A stretch of DNA of 64,000 bases from Rhizorhabdus histidinilytica (GCF_900167915.1 NZ_FUYM01000014.1:1-64000); one strand, 5' to 3'; shown: positions 53,678 to 62,169, counted from the first letter of the stretch. Numbers and translations: made by a program. The notes: generated from the sequence alone by a model not told the origin.

Positions 53678-54950
53678 GACCGGCGCCGGTCGATACGAGC
53701 AGGGTCAGCCCCCCGAGCAGGTTGAGTGCGATCCCGTTGATCCGTTCTCCCATGATCCGCCTGCTGTTGGTCATCAGCAGGATCAGGGCCAGCAGCGCCG
53801 GTGTCGTGAAGCCCTGCACCACGCCGGCCCACACGAGCGCGTCCATCGGATCGAAGCCGAGGAAGTTGACGCCGACGCCGAGCGCTGTGAACAGGATGAT
53901 CAGGCCGTAGAAGCCCTTCGCCTCGCGCGGCCGGGCATGGAGGCTCGCTTTCCAGCCGAGCGTCTGGGCGACGTCATAGGCGGCACCCGTGGTCATCACC
54001 GGCACCGCCAGAAAGCCCACCCCCACGACCCCCAGCACGAACAGCGCGCCGGCGGCGTCGCCCGCCAGCGGCCGCAGCGCATCGGCGGCATCGGCCGCGC
54101 TCGCGATCTCGGTCTGTCCCGCCTGGTGCAGCGTCGCGGCGGTCGACAGGATGATGAAGTACATAACGATGTTGGAGAAGATCATGCCGATCCAGATGTC
54201 GCGCCGGCTTTCGTGGAGTTCGGCACGGCTCGCCCCCTTGCGCTGTTGAACCGTGGTACGGCCCAGCGCGATCTCCTCCTCCACCTCCTCGTTCGACTGC
54301 CAACTGTAGAGATAGGCCGACAAGGTCGTACCGATGATCGCGACGACCAGCGTTATGAACTCCCGGTCGAGGCGGATGGTCGGCACGACGGTGGCCCGGA
54401 GCACCTCGGGCCAGTCGGGCCGCGCCAGGATCGCGGCGCCGACATAGGCGAGCAGCGCGAGCGCCAGCCAGCGGAAGACGTTGCGGATCGCGACGTAGGA
54501 ACCGAGGATCTGGAGCGCCAGGATGACGGCGGCGATCGGCGGAACGAGCCAGCGGGGATCGAACGGAAGATAGATGCCCAACGCGGCCGCCATGCCGCCG
54601 AGGTCGGCGCCGGCCTCTACCGTATTGGCGATCAGCGCTCCGCTGAGGAGAGGGTAGAGGAGCCAGCGGGGATAGAAGTGACGGATCGCGTCGAACAGGC
54701 CGCGTCCGGAGACCATCGACAGCTTCGCGGTCAGATAGACCACGGCGAACATCATCGGCATGGTCGCCGGCGCCATCCACAAGATCGGGTTGCCGATCTT
54801 GGCGCCGGCGCTCGCATAGGTGCCGATCGCCGACGGATCGTCGTCGGCGGCCCCGGTGATCAGGCCGAGGCCGAGCGCCCGGCCGAACCCTTCCCGACGG
54901 CCGGCCGGCGCATCCGTGTTTCCGGAAGCCGGAGAGGAGCGACGCAGCAT
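53649..54950 (-). CDS. Nramp-like divalent metal transporter family protein
   Basis: A 433-residue membrane protein with about eleven hydrophobic helices in the LeuT-like Nramp order. The first helix has TGAADDDPSAIGTYASAGA in place of the canonical DPGN metal-binding motif. Helix 6 has FVLGVVGVGFLAVPVMTTGA in place of MPH. These replacements mark the divergent Nramp-related group, some of which carry magnesium rather than manganese or iron. Substrate cannot be fixed here. Confidence 0.8.
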   Translation of the reverse strand: MLRRSSPASGNTDAPAGRREGFGRALGLGLITGAADDDPSAIGTYASAGAKIGNPILWMAPATMPMMFAVVYLTAKLSMVSGRGLFDAIRHFYPRWLLYPLLSGALIANTVEAGADLGGMAAALGIYLPFDPRWLVPPIAAVILALQILGSYVAIRNVFRWLALALLAYVGAAILARPDWPEVLRATVVPTIRLDREFITLVVAIIGTTLSAYLYSWQSNEEVEEEIALGRTTVQQRKGASRAELHESRRDIWIGMIFSNIVMYFIILSTAATLHQAGQTEIASAADAADALRPLAGDAAGALFVLGVVGVGFLAVPVMTTGAAYDVAQTLGWKASLHARPREAKGFYGLIILFTALGVGVNFLGFDPMDALVWAGVVQGFTTPALLALILLMTNSRRIMGERINGIALNLLGGLTLLVSTGAGLTLLYLWLI

Positions 54951-54989
54951 GCGGGCCCTTTCGGTCTGGTTCCTTCTCGGCAGCGCGCC

Positions 54990-57242
54990 TTACGATCCGC
55001 GGCCCTTGGCTGGCTTCCACCGCAGCACGAACTGGCCGCGCGCGGGGACCCGATAGTCGATCCGCCGATCTGACCGGCCGATGGGCCGGACCTCGTCGCC
55101 GTCGATCGAGGAGAGCTTGACGGCCGGCATGCGGCGGCGGGGAAGGCGCAGGATCGACAGGTCGACCTCATAGCCGTCCGCGCCTTCCACCTGGATCGAC
55201 AGGACATGCTCGGCGGTGCGCTCCATCTGGCGGATGAAATGATCGCAGAAGAGGCGGAACGGCGCGCCCTCAACCCAATATTGCGATCGGGTGGCGAACG
55301 TGAAGGCCGCACCCGCGCCATAGACTTCCTGTCCCACCTGGCCGGCCGGCTGGCCGTCGGGGTAGAGGTCCTCGAGCGGGAAGGATAGCGACCGGTCGAT
55401 ATGGCCGTTGCGGATTTGCGCCGCCAGGATCTTCCGCGGCAGCGCGTCGGGATAATAATACCAGGCGCGGTCCAGCGCATAGCGGCAATATTCGCTGACC
55501 AGCGTCCGCACCGCGGGCTCGATGTCGGGGCCGCCATCGCGCAGATAGCGTTCGAACGCCGAGAAGCTGTCATAGCATTCGTACATGGCCATGTACGGCG
55601 CGTCCTGCAGGCAGGTGGCGCCAAGGAAGTTGGAATAGTGCCGCGCCGCGCCGATCTCCGATTTCCAGATCTCGCAATTGTGGAAGAAGCTGGCGAGATA
55701 GACGTAGCTCTGTTCCAGATGCTCGCTCGCGGCGGTGATCCGCCACAGTCTGAGGCAGGCGGCGGCTCCCCAGGCGGTGAGGTTGGCCTGGTAGTTGAGG
55801 TTGAAGCGCATGCCCTTCGCGACCTCGATCGCCGCGCGCGCTTCGTCGAGGTAGCGCTTGTCGTCGGTCAGCTCGAAGCATTGGAGCATCACATAGGCAT
55901 AGAGGCCGCCGACGTCGGTCTGACCTCGATCGTCGTTGGCGGTCGCGGTGATGATCGAGAAGTCGTCGATCTTGAACTGGATCGGCCAGCGATAGTCGAA
56001 ATGCCGCGCCGCCTTGATCGCATAGTCGATCGACCCCAGCAGCAGGCTGCGGGCCTCGGCGTCGCCGTCCAGCGCCAGCCGGCCGAGGTTGAGCAGCGGG
56101 TGATAGAGATACCAACTGTCGACCGCATCGGGGTCCTTGTCCTTGCCGACGTTGGGCAGGTAGCGGCGCAGCGTTCCCAGCTTGGCGTCGTGGAACCGGC
56201 CCAGCCCCTTCTTGAGCTCGGTCTCCATCGCGACCGGCTTGCCGAGCCATTTCGCATAGTCGTGCAGCGCCGCGATCAGCGCCAGCTGCACCATGATGTC
56301 CGGATATTCGCTATCGGTGTAGGGATGGACATAGAGATGCCCATAATGGCGGACGGTCGCCTTGGGCGAGTTCATCAGGTCAACGAGGGTACGTTCCGCG
56401 CGGCCGGCCCAGTCGCGGAACTCGGTCTCCGGCTTGTCGATCAGCGCATAGGCTGAACTGAGCTGCTGCAGGAACAGCCGGGCGATGTCCCGCTCATTCT
56501 TGGCGGGACAGTCGCGGACGATCAGGATCGCGTCCGAGATGGTAACCGTCTCGCCGGCGGGCAACGGGTTGACCGGCGGCGTGCCGCTTTGCGGCGGTGA
56601 TGGCGGCAGATAGCCGAGTTCGGGCCATTCGCCGCCCACGGCGCCGTCGGGCGCGGTATGCGTCGCGGCATAATAGCGGTTCATCGCGGTCAGGTTCTGG
56701 AAGTAGAGCAGGTTGCCGAAGCCCGGCTCGTCCATGACCAGGTAAAGCAGGCCCGTGTTGAGGCCGCGTTGCGCGGCTTCGACATGTCCCTTCGCACCGG
56801 CCGGATCGTCCTTGTCGTCGAGCGGATAGAGGTCGCGCGGCAGGAAGGGGACAAGGAGGGGAGCGGACGGGGTCAGGTCCACCGTCACGCGAAGCCGGTG
56901 CAGGTCGGTATCGCCGATCCGGAAGCTGATCGCGTGGACGCCGATGGGGCTGCGCACCTCGATCCGCGCGGCCTCGTCCTTGCCGGGCCTGAGGGCACGG
57001 GCGGTTCCCTGCGGCGCATAGGCGGCCCTGAGTGCGACGCCGCCACGATCGGGGCGGCGGATCAACGCCCAGACCGAATCCGTGCCTTGCGCGACTTCTA
57101 CGTCGAGATCGCCGAGTTGAAAGACGGCGAGACGTCGGAGCGATCGTTCGGCCAGTTCCTTTCGAAGCGTCAGCAGATAGGGGCTCGCGCCCGGTTCCAG
57201 CCGCCGCGCCTCGACCGCGCTGCCCGGTGCGTCGGCCTTCAT
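54990..57242 (-). CDS. Large protein of unknown function with helical-barrel-like C-terminal half
   Basis: A protein of 750 residues from ATG 57242 (GGAGA upstream). Residues 20-250 are beta-rich. Residues 290-650 are repeated helical pairs with aromatic and acidic patches (YGHLYVHPYTDSEYPDIMVQ, DSWYLYHPLLNLGRLALDGD, QTDVGGLYAYVMLQCFELTD), as in six-hairpin (alpha/alpha) glycosidase or lyase folds. A short beta tail follows. No signal peptide is evident. No specific family was recognised. Context (GH130-like gene and glycan cluster nearby) hints at carbohydrate work. Confidence 0.6.
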   Translation of the reverse strand: MKADAPGSAVEARRLEPGASPYLLTLRKELAERSLRRLAVFQLGDLDVEVAQGTDSVWALIRRPDRGGVALRAAYAPQGTARALRPGKDEAARIEVRSPIGVHAISFRIGDTDLHRLRVTVDLTPSAPLLVPFLPRDLYPLDDKDDPAGAKGHVEAAQRGLNTGLLYLVMDEPGFGNLLYFQNLTAMNRYYAATHTAPDGAVGGEWPELGYLPPSPPQSGTPPVNPLPAGETVTISDAILIVRDCPAKNERDIARLFLQQLSSAYALIDKPETEFRDWAGRAERTLVDLMNSPKATVRHYGHLYVHPYTDSEYPDIMVQLALIAALHDYAKWLGKPVAMETELKKGLGRFHDAKLGTLRRYLPNVGKDKDPDAVDSWYLYHPLLNLGRLALDGDAEARSLLLGSIDYAIKAARHFDYRWPIQFKIDDFSIITATANDDRGQTDVGGLYAYVMLQCFELTDDKRYLDEARAAIEVAKGMRFNLNYQANLTAWGAAACLRLWRITAASEHLEQSYVYLASFFHNCEIWKSEIGAARHYSNFLGATCLQDAPYMAMYECYDSFSAFERYLRDGGPDIEPAVRTLVSEYCRYALDRAWYYYPDALPRKILAAQIRNGHIDRSLSFPLEDLYPDGQPAGQVGQEVYGAGAAFTFATRSQYWVEGAPFRLFCDHFIRQMERTAEHVLSIQVEGADGYEVDLSILRLPRRRMPAVKLSSIDGDEVRPIGRSDRRIDYRVPARGQFVLRWKPAKGRGS

Positions 57243-57333
57243 CCTGTCTCTCCGATTCGTTCGTCGGGCGCCAAAAAATCGGCGGACCGCCGGGCGGCCC
57301 GCCGCAGGGTGGGGAAGGGTGCGGGATCGTCGA

Positions 57334-57609
57334 TCATGGGTGCTGGCGGGGCCTTGCCTGTTGGTTGCCGGTCGGCGTCTGCGCCTGCGCGTTGCCCGCC
57401 GCCTGAAGCGCGTTCTGGGCTTCGGCACCCGCCGATACCGGCTCACGATCGCGGATCGACTCCGCGGCGTTGTCGAGCACCGAAGCGGCGGCGGGATCGC
57501 TCTGCTCGGCCGCATTTTCGAGCTGGTCGGCGGCGTTGTCCGCGGCGGAGTGCCCGCAAGCCGCCAGCAGCAGGACGGCGCATCCGATCACGTAGCGGCG
57601 CGGGATCAC
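57334..57609 (-). CDS. Small Asn/Ala-rich lipoprotein
   Basis: A 91-residue protein. The signal peptide MIPRRYVIGCAVLLLAAC has a lipobox (LAAC) at Cys18. The mature part is hydrophilic, with heptad-like ADNAADQLENAAEQ and VLDNAAESIRDR, then a Gln/Pro-rich end. It may form a coiled coil in the periplasm. It overlaps the preceding small gene as ATGA. Function unknown. Confidence 0.6.
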   Translation of the reverse strand: MIPRRYVIGCAVLLLAACGHSAADNAADQLENAAEQSDPAAASVLDNAAESIRDREPVSAGAEAQNALQAAGNAQAQTPTGNQQARPRQHP

Positions 57610-57797
57610 GGCGTGTCGTCCCCGGCGGCGAGCGCGGTCTCCTCGTCGCGATCGAGCTGGCGGTCGATCTCCTCGGCGATCAGGTCGAGCTGCTCGAAGG
57701 TCGATTTGATCTCGACCGTCTGGCCGTCGTCGATGTTGAAATGGATCAGATAGTCGTGGCCGCGACGTACGATCTCAAAGCCTGTCAGGGTCGCCAT
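57606..57797 (-). CDS. Small acidic protein of unknown function
   Basis: A 63-residue protein. MATLTGFEIVRRGHDYLIHF is followed by an acidic helix, LDLIAEEIDRQLDRDEETAL. The first half looks like a small beta hairpin. No family recognised. GGAGG lies before the start, and an EcfG-like site (TGAAC-N16-CGTT) ends 27 nt upstream. It is the first gene of a pair with the small lipoprotein. Confidence 0.6.
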   Translation of the reverse strand: MATLTGFEIVRRGHDYLIHFNIDDGQTVEIKSTFEQLDLIAEEIDRQLDRDEETALAAGDDTP

Positions 57798-57823
57798 GAC
57801 GCATCCTCCAAAGATGCGGCACG

Positions 57824-57848
57824 AACGACGAAGCTCGGGGGAAGTTCA
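57824..57848 (-). promoter_or_regulatory. EcfG-like promoter (one mismatch)
   Basis: Minus-strand TGAAC, 16 nt, CGTT. One base differs from GGAAC. It ends 27 nt before the ATG at 57797. Confidence 0.5.
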
Positions 57849-57885
57849 TTGGCTTAAGAAAAATTAGAAGATATTTTTCAATATC

Positions 57886-57895
57886 TTAACATAGG
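57886..57895. promoter_or_regulatory. TTAACATA motif site
   Basis: TTAACATAGG in an AT-rich patch between the response regulator stop and the small-gene start. The same core recurs at 47.7, 59.93 and 62.8 kb. Confidence 0.4.
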
Positions 57896-58270
57896 TTACT
57901 CAAAGAAGATCGCGCGGCTCAGTGCCCGGATTACGCCGTCCACGTCGAACGGTTTTTCGCAGCGGACGACATGATCGAAGCGGCCGGGTATCGCCGTCGC
58001 ATCATAACCGGTGGTGAACAGGAACGGCACCTGGCGTCCCTCCAGTGCGTCGGCCAGCGGGAACACCGCTTCACCGTTCAGGTCGACGTCCAGCAGTGCG
58101 CCGTCGATCCGTCCTGCCCCCTCGCTCGCGGCGAAGCCTGCGGCGAGCGAGGCGACGGGGCCGACGATGATCGCCCCCGCGTCGACAAGTTCCGAGCGGA
58201 GGTCCTCGGCAAGGAAATACTCGTCTTCGGCGACCAATATGGCGCAATCGCGCAGCGATGGCGGGGGCAT
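57896..58270 (-). CDS. Single-domain response regulator (CheY-like)
   Basis: A protein of 124 residues from ATG 58270. A receiver domain with no output domain: AILVAEDEYFLAEDLRSEL has the acidic pair, IDGALLDVDLNGE holds the phosphoacceptor Asp, LFTTGYD the Thr, and VVRCEKPFD the Lys. The LDVDLNGE and FTTGYD pattern is typical of receivers that pair with HWE/HisKA_2 kinases. An HWE kinase gene lies at 61.5 kb and could be its partner. Confidence 0.88.
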   Translation of the reverse strand: MPPPSLRDCAILVAEDEYFLAEDLRSELVDAGAIIVGPVASLAAGFAASEGAGRIDGALLDVDLNGEAVFPLADALEGRQVPFLFTTGYDATAIPGRFDHVVRCEKPFDVDGVIRALSRAIFFE

Positions 58271-58407
58271 GGGCACGTCCTTCCAAGGGACAAGTCGCGA
58301 CGCCACCCCACGAACAATCGACAACGTTCGTGTTCGGGGATCGGATCCTCGACACGGCGCGAGAATGGCCCGGTTCGAAGCTTTGCGGCGTCTGGTACTG
58401 GCAGGGA

Positions 58408-59604
58408 TTATGGGCTGGAGGCGGAGACGTCCCGGAAGTGGGCCTTGGGGATGTGCGTTATCCGACAGGCGAGGTCGGCCTCGCCCGAGGCAACGATGTA
58501 ATGGCCGGGGGCGCTCGCCTGCTCGTCTCCGTCGGCGATGCCGGTCGTGAACACCACGTCGCGGACGTAGAGCTGGTGCTCGATCGGCCGGGTGAGCTCG
58601 GCATCGGCTTCGAGGAGGGGAGCATGCTCGGTGTGGAGCACCCGGGAAGGGTCGCGCCGATCGAGCAGCGACCAATAGGTCCGGTAGATGCCGACGATCT
58701 CCTTGGGCTCGACCCCATGCCACAGCGTCAGCCATCCCGCGTCGGTGAGGATCGGCGGCGTCCCGCCGCCCATGCGGGCGGTGGCGATGGTCGCCGCATG
58801 CGGGCGGAGACCGGGCGCCGGGTACGGCTTCCAATGGCGCGCATCGGGGGAGGTCGCCAGGTTTATCGACGGGCCGGCACGCCATTCGCTGCCTGGCGGA
58901 TAGGCGAAGTACAGGTCGCCCAGGGGGCGGGTCTGCGCCCAGTAATGCCCGTCGATCAGGCCTTCGAAGATCAGCATGTCCTTGTTCTGGTGATCGAGGA
59001 CGATGTCGGCGAAGCTCCAGTCCAGGCCGTTGTCGGACGTATAGAGCGTGGTCGAATGACGCTCGGGACTCACCGAGCAGGTCGTCATGAGCCATTTGCC
59101 GGAGACACGGCTGATGCGGGCGTCCTCCACCCCATAGCATTGGAAGCTCCCCTGCGGCGCGATCGCACGATCATAATGCATCGCCACCACCTCAAGGGCG
59201 TCGGGAGACAGCTCGACCGGCAGCAGCCACGACAACGAGGTCAGCGCCATGATTCGCCAGCCGCCGCCGCGTAGCAGGAATTTGCGGGGGTCCGCCGTGT
59301 CGACGAGATCGAGCGGCCAGGCGTCGAGCCGGTAGCGCCCCCCGCCGCGCGGTGCGACCTTGCCGGCCGGCAGGTCGTCCGCTTCCCAGCGGATCGCATG
59401 CACCTTGCCGTCGCGGATGGGATCGCGCAGCGCTTCGGCGATCCGGACCATCGCCAGCAGATTGCCGTTGGGAAGGCGCGTCAGGCCCGGATTGAACGCA
59501 CCCAATATGTAGGTCTCGGCATCCAGATGCCCGGCCAGCGGCGATCGCGCCGGATCGATATCGTCCGGTCGCAGGATCAGGCGGTCGACATGGTAGCGGC
59601 TCAT
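58408..59604 (-). CDS. GH130-like glycosidase/phosphorylase
   Basis: A protein of 398 residues from ATG 59604. A five-bladed beta-propeller pattern with GH130 motifs: GAFNPGLTRLPNGNLLAMVR near 36, YGVEDARISRVSGKWLMTTC near 156, MLIFEGLIDGHYWAQ near 208 and GGGTPPILTDAGWLTLWHGV near 278. GH130 enzymes phosphorolyse or hydrolyse beta-mannosides; the Asp in VEDARI is the usual proton donor. No signal peptide. Substrate may be an internal glycoside of the nearby cluster. Upstream of the response regulator on the same strand. Confidence 0.75.
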   Translation of the reverse strand: MSRYHVDRLILRPDDIDPARSPLAGHLDAETYILGAFNPGLTRLPNGNLLAMVRIAEALRDPIRDGKVHAIRWEADDLPAGKVAPRGGGRYRLDAWPLDLVDTADPRKFLLRGGGWRIMALTSLSWLLPVELSPDALEVVAMHYDRAIAPQGSFQCYGVEDARISRVSGKWLMTTCSVSPERHSTTLYTSDNGLDWSFADIVLDHQNKDMLIFEGLIDGHYWAQTRPLGDLYFAYPPGSEWRAGPSINLATSPDARHWKPYPAPGLRPHAATIATARMGGGTPPILTDAGWLTLWHGVEPKEIVGIYRTYWSLLDRRDPSRVLHTEHAPLLEADAELTRPIEHQLYVRDVVFTTGIADGDEQASAPGHYIVASGEADLACRITHIPKAHFRDVSASSP

Positions 59605-59617
59605 CACTGGGACTCGA

Positions 59618-59830
59618 TCAGATGTCGGCGTCGGCATCGGGGTGGGGGCGGCCCTTGTCGTCGATCCTGGCGGTGGCGCTGTCGAGCTTGTGCGGCCCAG
59701 GCTCCTGCCGGCCGCCGCGGCCTTGGGTGACGTCGAGCGTGTCGACCGGCCGGTCGAGCGTGTCGCTCGGATGGCGGCCCGAACCCTTGGGTTGATGCTC
59801 GGTCGAGATGTTCGGACGGGACTGCGTCAT
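59618..59830 (-). CDS. Small hydrophilic, probably disordered protein
   Basis: A 70-residue protein rich in Asp, Arg, Pro and Gly (for example SDTLDRPVDTLDVTQGRGG). It has no hydrophobic core. A strong AAAGGAGG ribosome site and an EcfG-type promoter ending 26 nt upstream support it as a real stress gene. No family recognised; hydrophilin-like by composition. Confidence 0.55.
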   Translation of the reverse strand: MTQSRPNISTEHQPKGSGRHPSDTLDRPVDTLDVTQGRGGRQEPGPHKLDSATARIDDKGRPHPDADADI

Positions 59831-59855
59831 GACGGCCTCCTTTCAAAGCTGCCAC

Positions 59856-59880
59856 AACCAGTGCACCCATGCCGCGTTCC
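59856..59880 (-). promoter_or_regulatory. EcfG-type promoter
   Basis: Minus-strand GGAAC, 16 nt, GGTT, 26 nt before the ATG at 59830. Confidence 0.55.
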
Positions 59881-59927
59881 CGTCGTTTCGCCGCCGGGTT
59901 GCCGATCCTCTGCGGTGCATTTACTGA

Positions 59928-59938
59928 TATATGTTAAG
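59928..59938. promoter_or_regulatory. TTAACATA motif site in the divergent small-gene promoter
   Basis: TATATGTTAAG, the inverse of the TTAACATA core, lies in an AT-rich patch midway between two divergent EcfG-type promoters (59856-59880 minus and 59984-60009 plus). Confidence 0.4.
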
Positions 59939-59983
59939 ATACTGATCTAATTTATATTTTTGGGAGGGTGGGGCCCGCCTGGC

Positions 59984-60009
59984 GGAACGGCTCCCCACTT
60001 CCGCTCGTT
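59984..60009 (+). promoter_or_regulatory. EcfG-type general stress promoter
   Basis: Plus-strand GGAAC, 17 nt, CGTT, an exact consensus match, ending 39 nt before the ATG at 60049. Confidence 0.7.
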
Positions 60010-60048
60010 CGTCGCCCATCAAGCATGTGGCTTCACGGAGAGGATGCG

Positions 60049-60390
60049 ATGAGCCAGACCAGCAACGGCGGCACCGGCGCGGACGGGAACGGCCCCGACG
60101 CGCGGCGGACCGAGGAGATGCCGCGCCGCGGACCGGCGGGCGACGCCCGGCCGGACTTCGATGGGCCCGATCCGCGGACGCGGGGAGGACAGCCTCAGGA
60201 GGATGTCGAAGATCGCGGCACGGTCGGAATGGTCGAGCCCGACGACTATCCCCAGGCCGATCGTCGCGACAGTCGTCCGACGGATATCCCCAGCGATCCG
60301 GCGGGGCAGGCCCCGGCCGAAGGTGGTGACGACGTGCCGCCCCCGACCCCTGGCTCGCCCCAGCGGTCGAACGGGGGAGGGAGGCCATGA
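60049..60390 (+). CDS. Hydrophilic Gly/Pro/Asp-rich protein, probably disordered
   Basis: A protein of 113 residues from ATG 60049 with GGAGAGGA upstream. Composition is Gly, Pro, Asp, Arg and Gln with no hydrophobic segment (NGGTGADGNGPDARR; GMVEPDDYPQADRRDSRPTD). It behaves like a hydrophilin or stress-protective disordered protein, judged only by composition and by its exact EcfG-type promoter. ATGA overlap with the next small gene. Confidence 0.6.
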   Translation: MSQTSNGGTGADGNGPDARRTEEMPRRGPAGDARPDFDGPDPRTRGGQPQEDVEDRGTVGMVEPDDYPQADRRDSRPTDIPSDPAGQAPAEGGDDVPPPTPGSPQRSNGGGRP

Positions 60391-60572
60391 GCGAGGACGA
60401 TCCCCGCATGCGCGCGCAGAAGCCGGGGCTCGTTCCCGGGCGGCCGCACCATCGCGACGACGAACCCGTGCGCCTCGATGGTAGGCCCGAGCCAGGCAGG
60501 AAACGCCCCGTGCCGAGCGGAGACAGCGCTCTGCCCAAGGAAGATCGGTTCGAGCCGAATGAGCAGCTGTAG
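60387..60572 (+). CDS. Small basic hydrophilic protein
   Basis: A 61-residue protein rich in Arg, Pro, Asp and Glu (PGLVPGRPHHRDDEPVRLDG). No hydrophobic core and no recognised family. It is translationally coupled to the preceding hydrophilic protein and shares its EcfG-type promoter. Confidence 0.5.
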   Translation: MSEDDPRMRAQKPGLVPGRPHHRDDEPVRLDGRPEPGRKRPVPSGDSALPKEDRFEPNEQL

Positions 60573-60700
60573 CCGGATCACTCCCAGAAACTCTTCCGAT
60601 CAAGACGAATCGTTTCCAGCCGTCGACAGCTGGAGTGGCGACCCGTGGAATAACCCATGTATATATGCGCCGCCCGGCATTGGCTTAGGTTTTCATCCTC

Positions 60701-61471
60701 ATGGCGATCGACGGCATTTTGGCAAAGCGACTGGACAATTTCGTATCGCTCGATCCGGACGAGCATGCGCTGCTGGCGCGGCTGACCAGCGAACGCGTCC
60801 GGCGGAGCGCAGCGCGGACCGATATCGTCCGTGAGGGCGAACCTACTCATGTCCTGCGTCTCTTCCTGTCGGGATGGGCCTGCCGGTACCGAACGCTGGA
60901 GGATGGACGCCGGCAAATCCTGGCCTTCCTGCTTCCCGGCGACCTGTGCGACCTCAACAACTATGTCCTTTCCGAGCTGGACCACAGCATCGGCGCGCTC
61001 ACGCCGGTCCAATATGTCGAGATACAGCATGATCGCGTCGCGCAGCTGATGGCTGACCGGCCGCGCCTGGCGCAGGCCTTCTGGTGGCATATGCTGACAT
61101 CGCTCTCGATCCAGCGGGAATGGACGCTCAACCTGTCCCGCAGCGCATTCGAACGGATCGGCAATCTCTTCTGCGAACTGTTCTTCCGCCTGCGCGCGGT
61201 CGGTCTGACCCAGGGGAGGCGCTACGATCTGCCGATAACCCAGATCGAGATGGCGGAGGCGACGGGGCTCACGCCCGTCCACGTCAACCGGACGCTGCAG
61301 GAGATGCGGTCCGAGGGGCTGATCATCCTCAAGGAGCGCGTGCTCGACATTCCCGATATCGCCGCCCTCCAGCAGGCGGTTCTTTTTTCTCCCACTTATC
61401 TGCATCTTCGCTTGGCGGCCGCTTCCTCCAGCGCCACTATGGGGGCGAGGCAGGTGGCCGAGAGCGGATGA
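60701..61471 (+). CDS. Crp/Fnr-family transcriptional regulator
   Basis: A 256-residue regulator. Residues 20-125 form a cyclic-nucleotide-binding-like beta roll (TDIVREGEPTHVLRLFLSGW, RRQILAFLLPGDLCDLNNYV). The cAMP-contact Arg-Ser motif is not obvious, so the ligand is uncertain. The helix-turn-helix is TQIEMAEATGLTPVHVNRTL near 185, followed by the Crp wing. No iron-sulfur cysteines at the N-terminus, so it is not an Fnr-type oxygen sensor. Its stop overlaps the HWE kinase start as ATGA. Confidence 0.88.
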   Translation: MAIDGILAKRLDNFVSLDPDEHALLARLTSERVRRSAARTDIVREGEPTHVLRLFLSGWACRYRTLEDGRRQILAFLLPGDLCDLNNYVLSELDHSIGALTPVQYVEIQHDRVAQLMADRPRLAQAFWWHMLTSLSIQREWTLNLSRSAFERIGNLFCELFFRLRAVGLTQGRRYDLPITQIEMAEATGLTPVHVNRTLQEMRSEGLIILKERVLDIPDIAALQQAVLFSPTYLHLRLAAASSSATMGARQVAESG

Positions 61472-62169
61472 CGGACAGCAACACCGAGATTGCCGCGCTG
61501 CGTGAGGCGTTGCGCAGCGCCGAAACCCGGCATGCCGAGGATTCCGAACGTATACGCCGCCTCGAGCAGGATCTTCAGGAGGTTCGCCAGGAGGCGCGGC
61601 ACTCGATGCGAAACATCCTGTCGGTGGTGCGTTCGATCGCCCGACGATCGGTGGCAAGCGCTCGATCGATCGAGGAATATCGGCAATATATGGACGGGCG
61701 GATCGGCGCCTTCGCACGCGTCCAATCGGCGATCTCGCGCCATCCGGGACGCGGCGTGGACCTGGGATCGCTCGTCGCCGACGAACTGGTCAGCTTCGGC
61801 GTGCGGCTCGACGGACAGGCGACGATCGAAGGGGAGGCAATTCGTCTCCGCGACAAGCCGGCGGGGCTCCTCGGCCTCGCTTTCCACGAACTCGTCGTCA
61901 ACTCGCTGACCTTCGGCGCGTTGGCGGCCGAAGGTCAGTTGCACATAACCTGGCGGCGCCAGGCCGAGGGACCGGCGTCCGATCTGTGGATCCAATGGGC
62001 CGAAAACAGGGTTGCGCCCGGCGCCCTGTCCCGCCAGCCGAAACGGGGCTTCGGCTCGCAGGTGCTCGAAGAGGCGGTCGCCTATGAGCTGGCGGGATCG
62101 ACGCAGATCGACCTGTCGGAAAAGGGCCTGGTCTGCAGCATAAGGCTTCCCGCGTCCTGTCTCGCCTGA
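61468..62169 (+). CDS. HWE-type sensor histidine kinase without a sensor domain
   Basis: A 233-residue cytosolic kinase. A coiled coil covers about residues 5-40. The phosphoacceptor His45 is in RHSMRNILSVVRSIARRS. The ATPase domain has the HWE hallmarks: His140-Glu141 and Asn145 in FHELVVNSLTFGAL, and the Trp-x-Glu motif at 177-179 in IQWAEN. The Gly box GFGSQVLEEAV follows. With no sensor domain, input must come from a partner, perhaps the coupled Crp-like protein. Similar kinases feed the PhyR-NepR-EcfG stress switch. Confidence 0.88.
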   Translation: MTDSNTEIAALREALRSAETRHAEDSERIRRLEQDLQEVRQEARHSMRNILSVVRSIARRSVASARSIEEYRQYMDGRIGAFARVQSAISRHPGRGVDLGSLVADELVSFGVRLDGQATIEGEAIRLRDKPAGLLGLAFHELVVNSLTFGALAAEGQLHITWRRQAEGPASDLWIQWAENRVAPGALSRQPKRGFGSQVLEEAVAYELAGSTQIDLSEKGLVCSIRLPASCLA

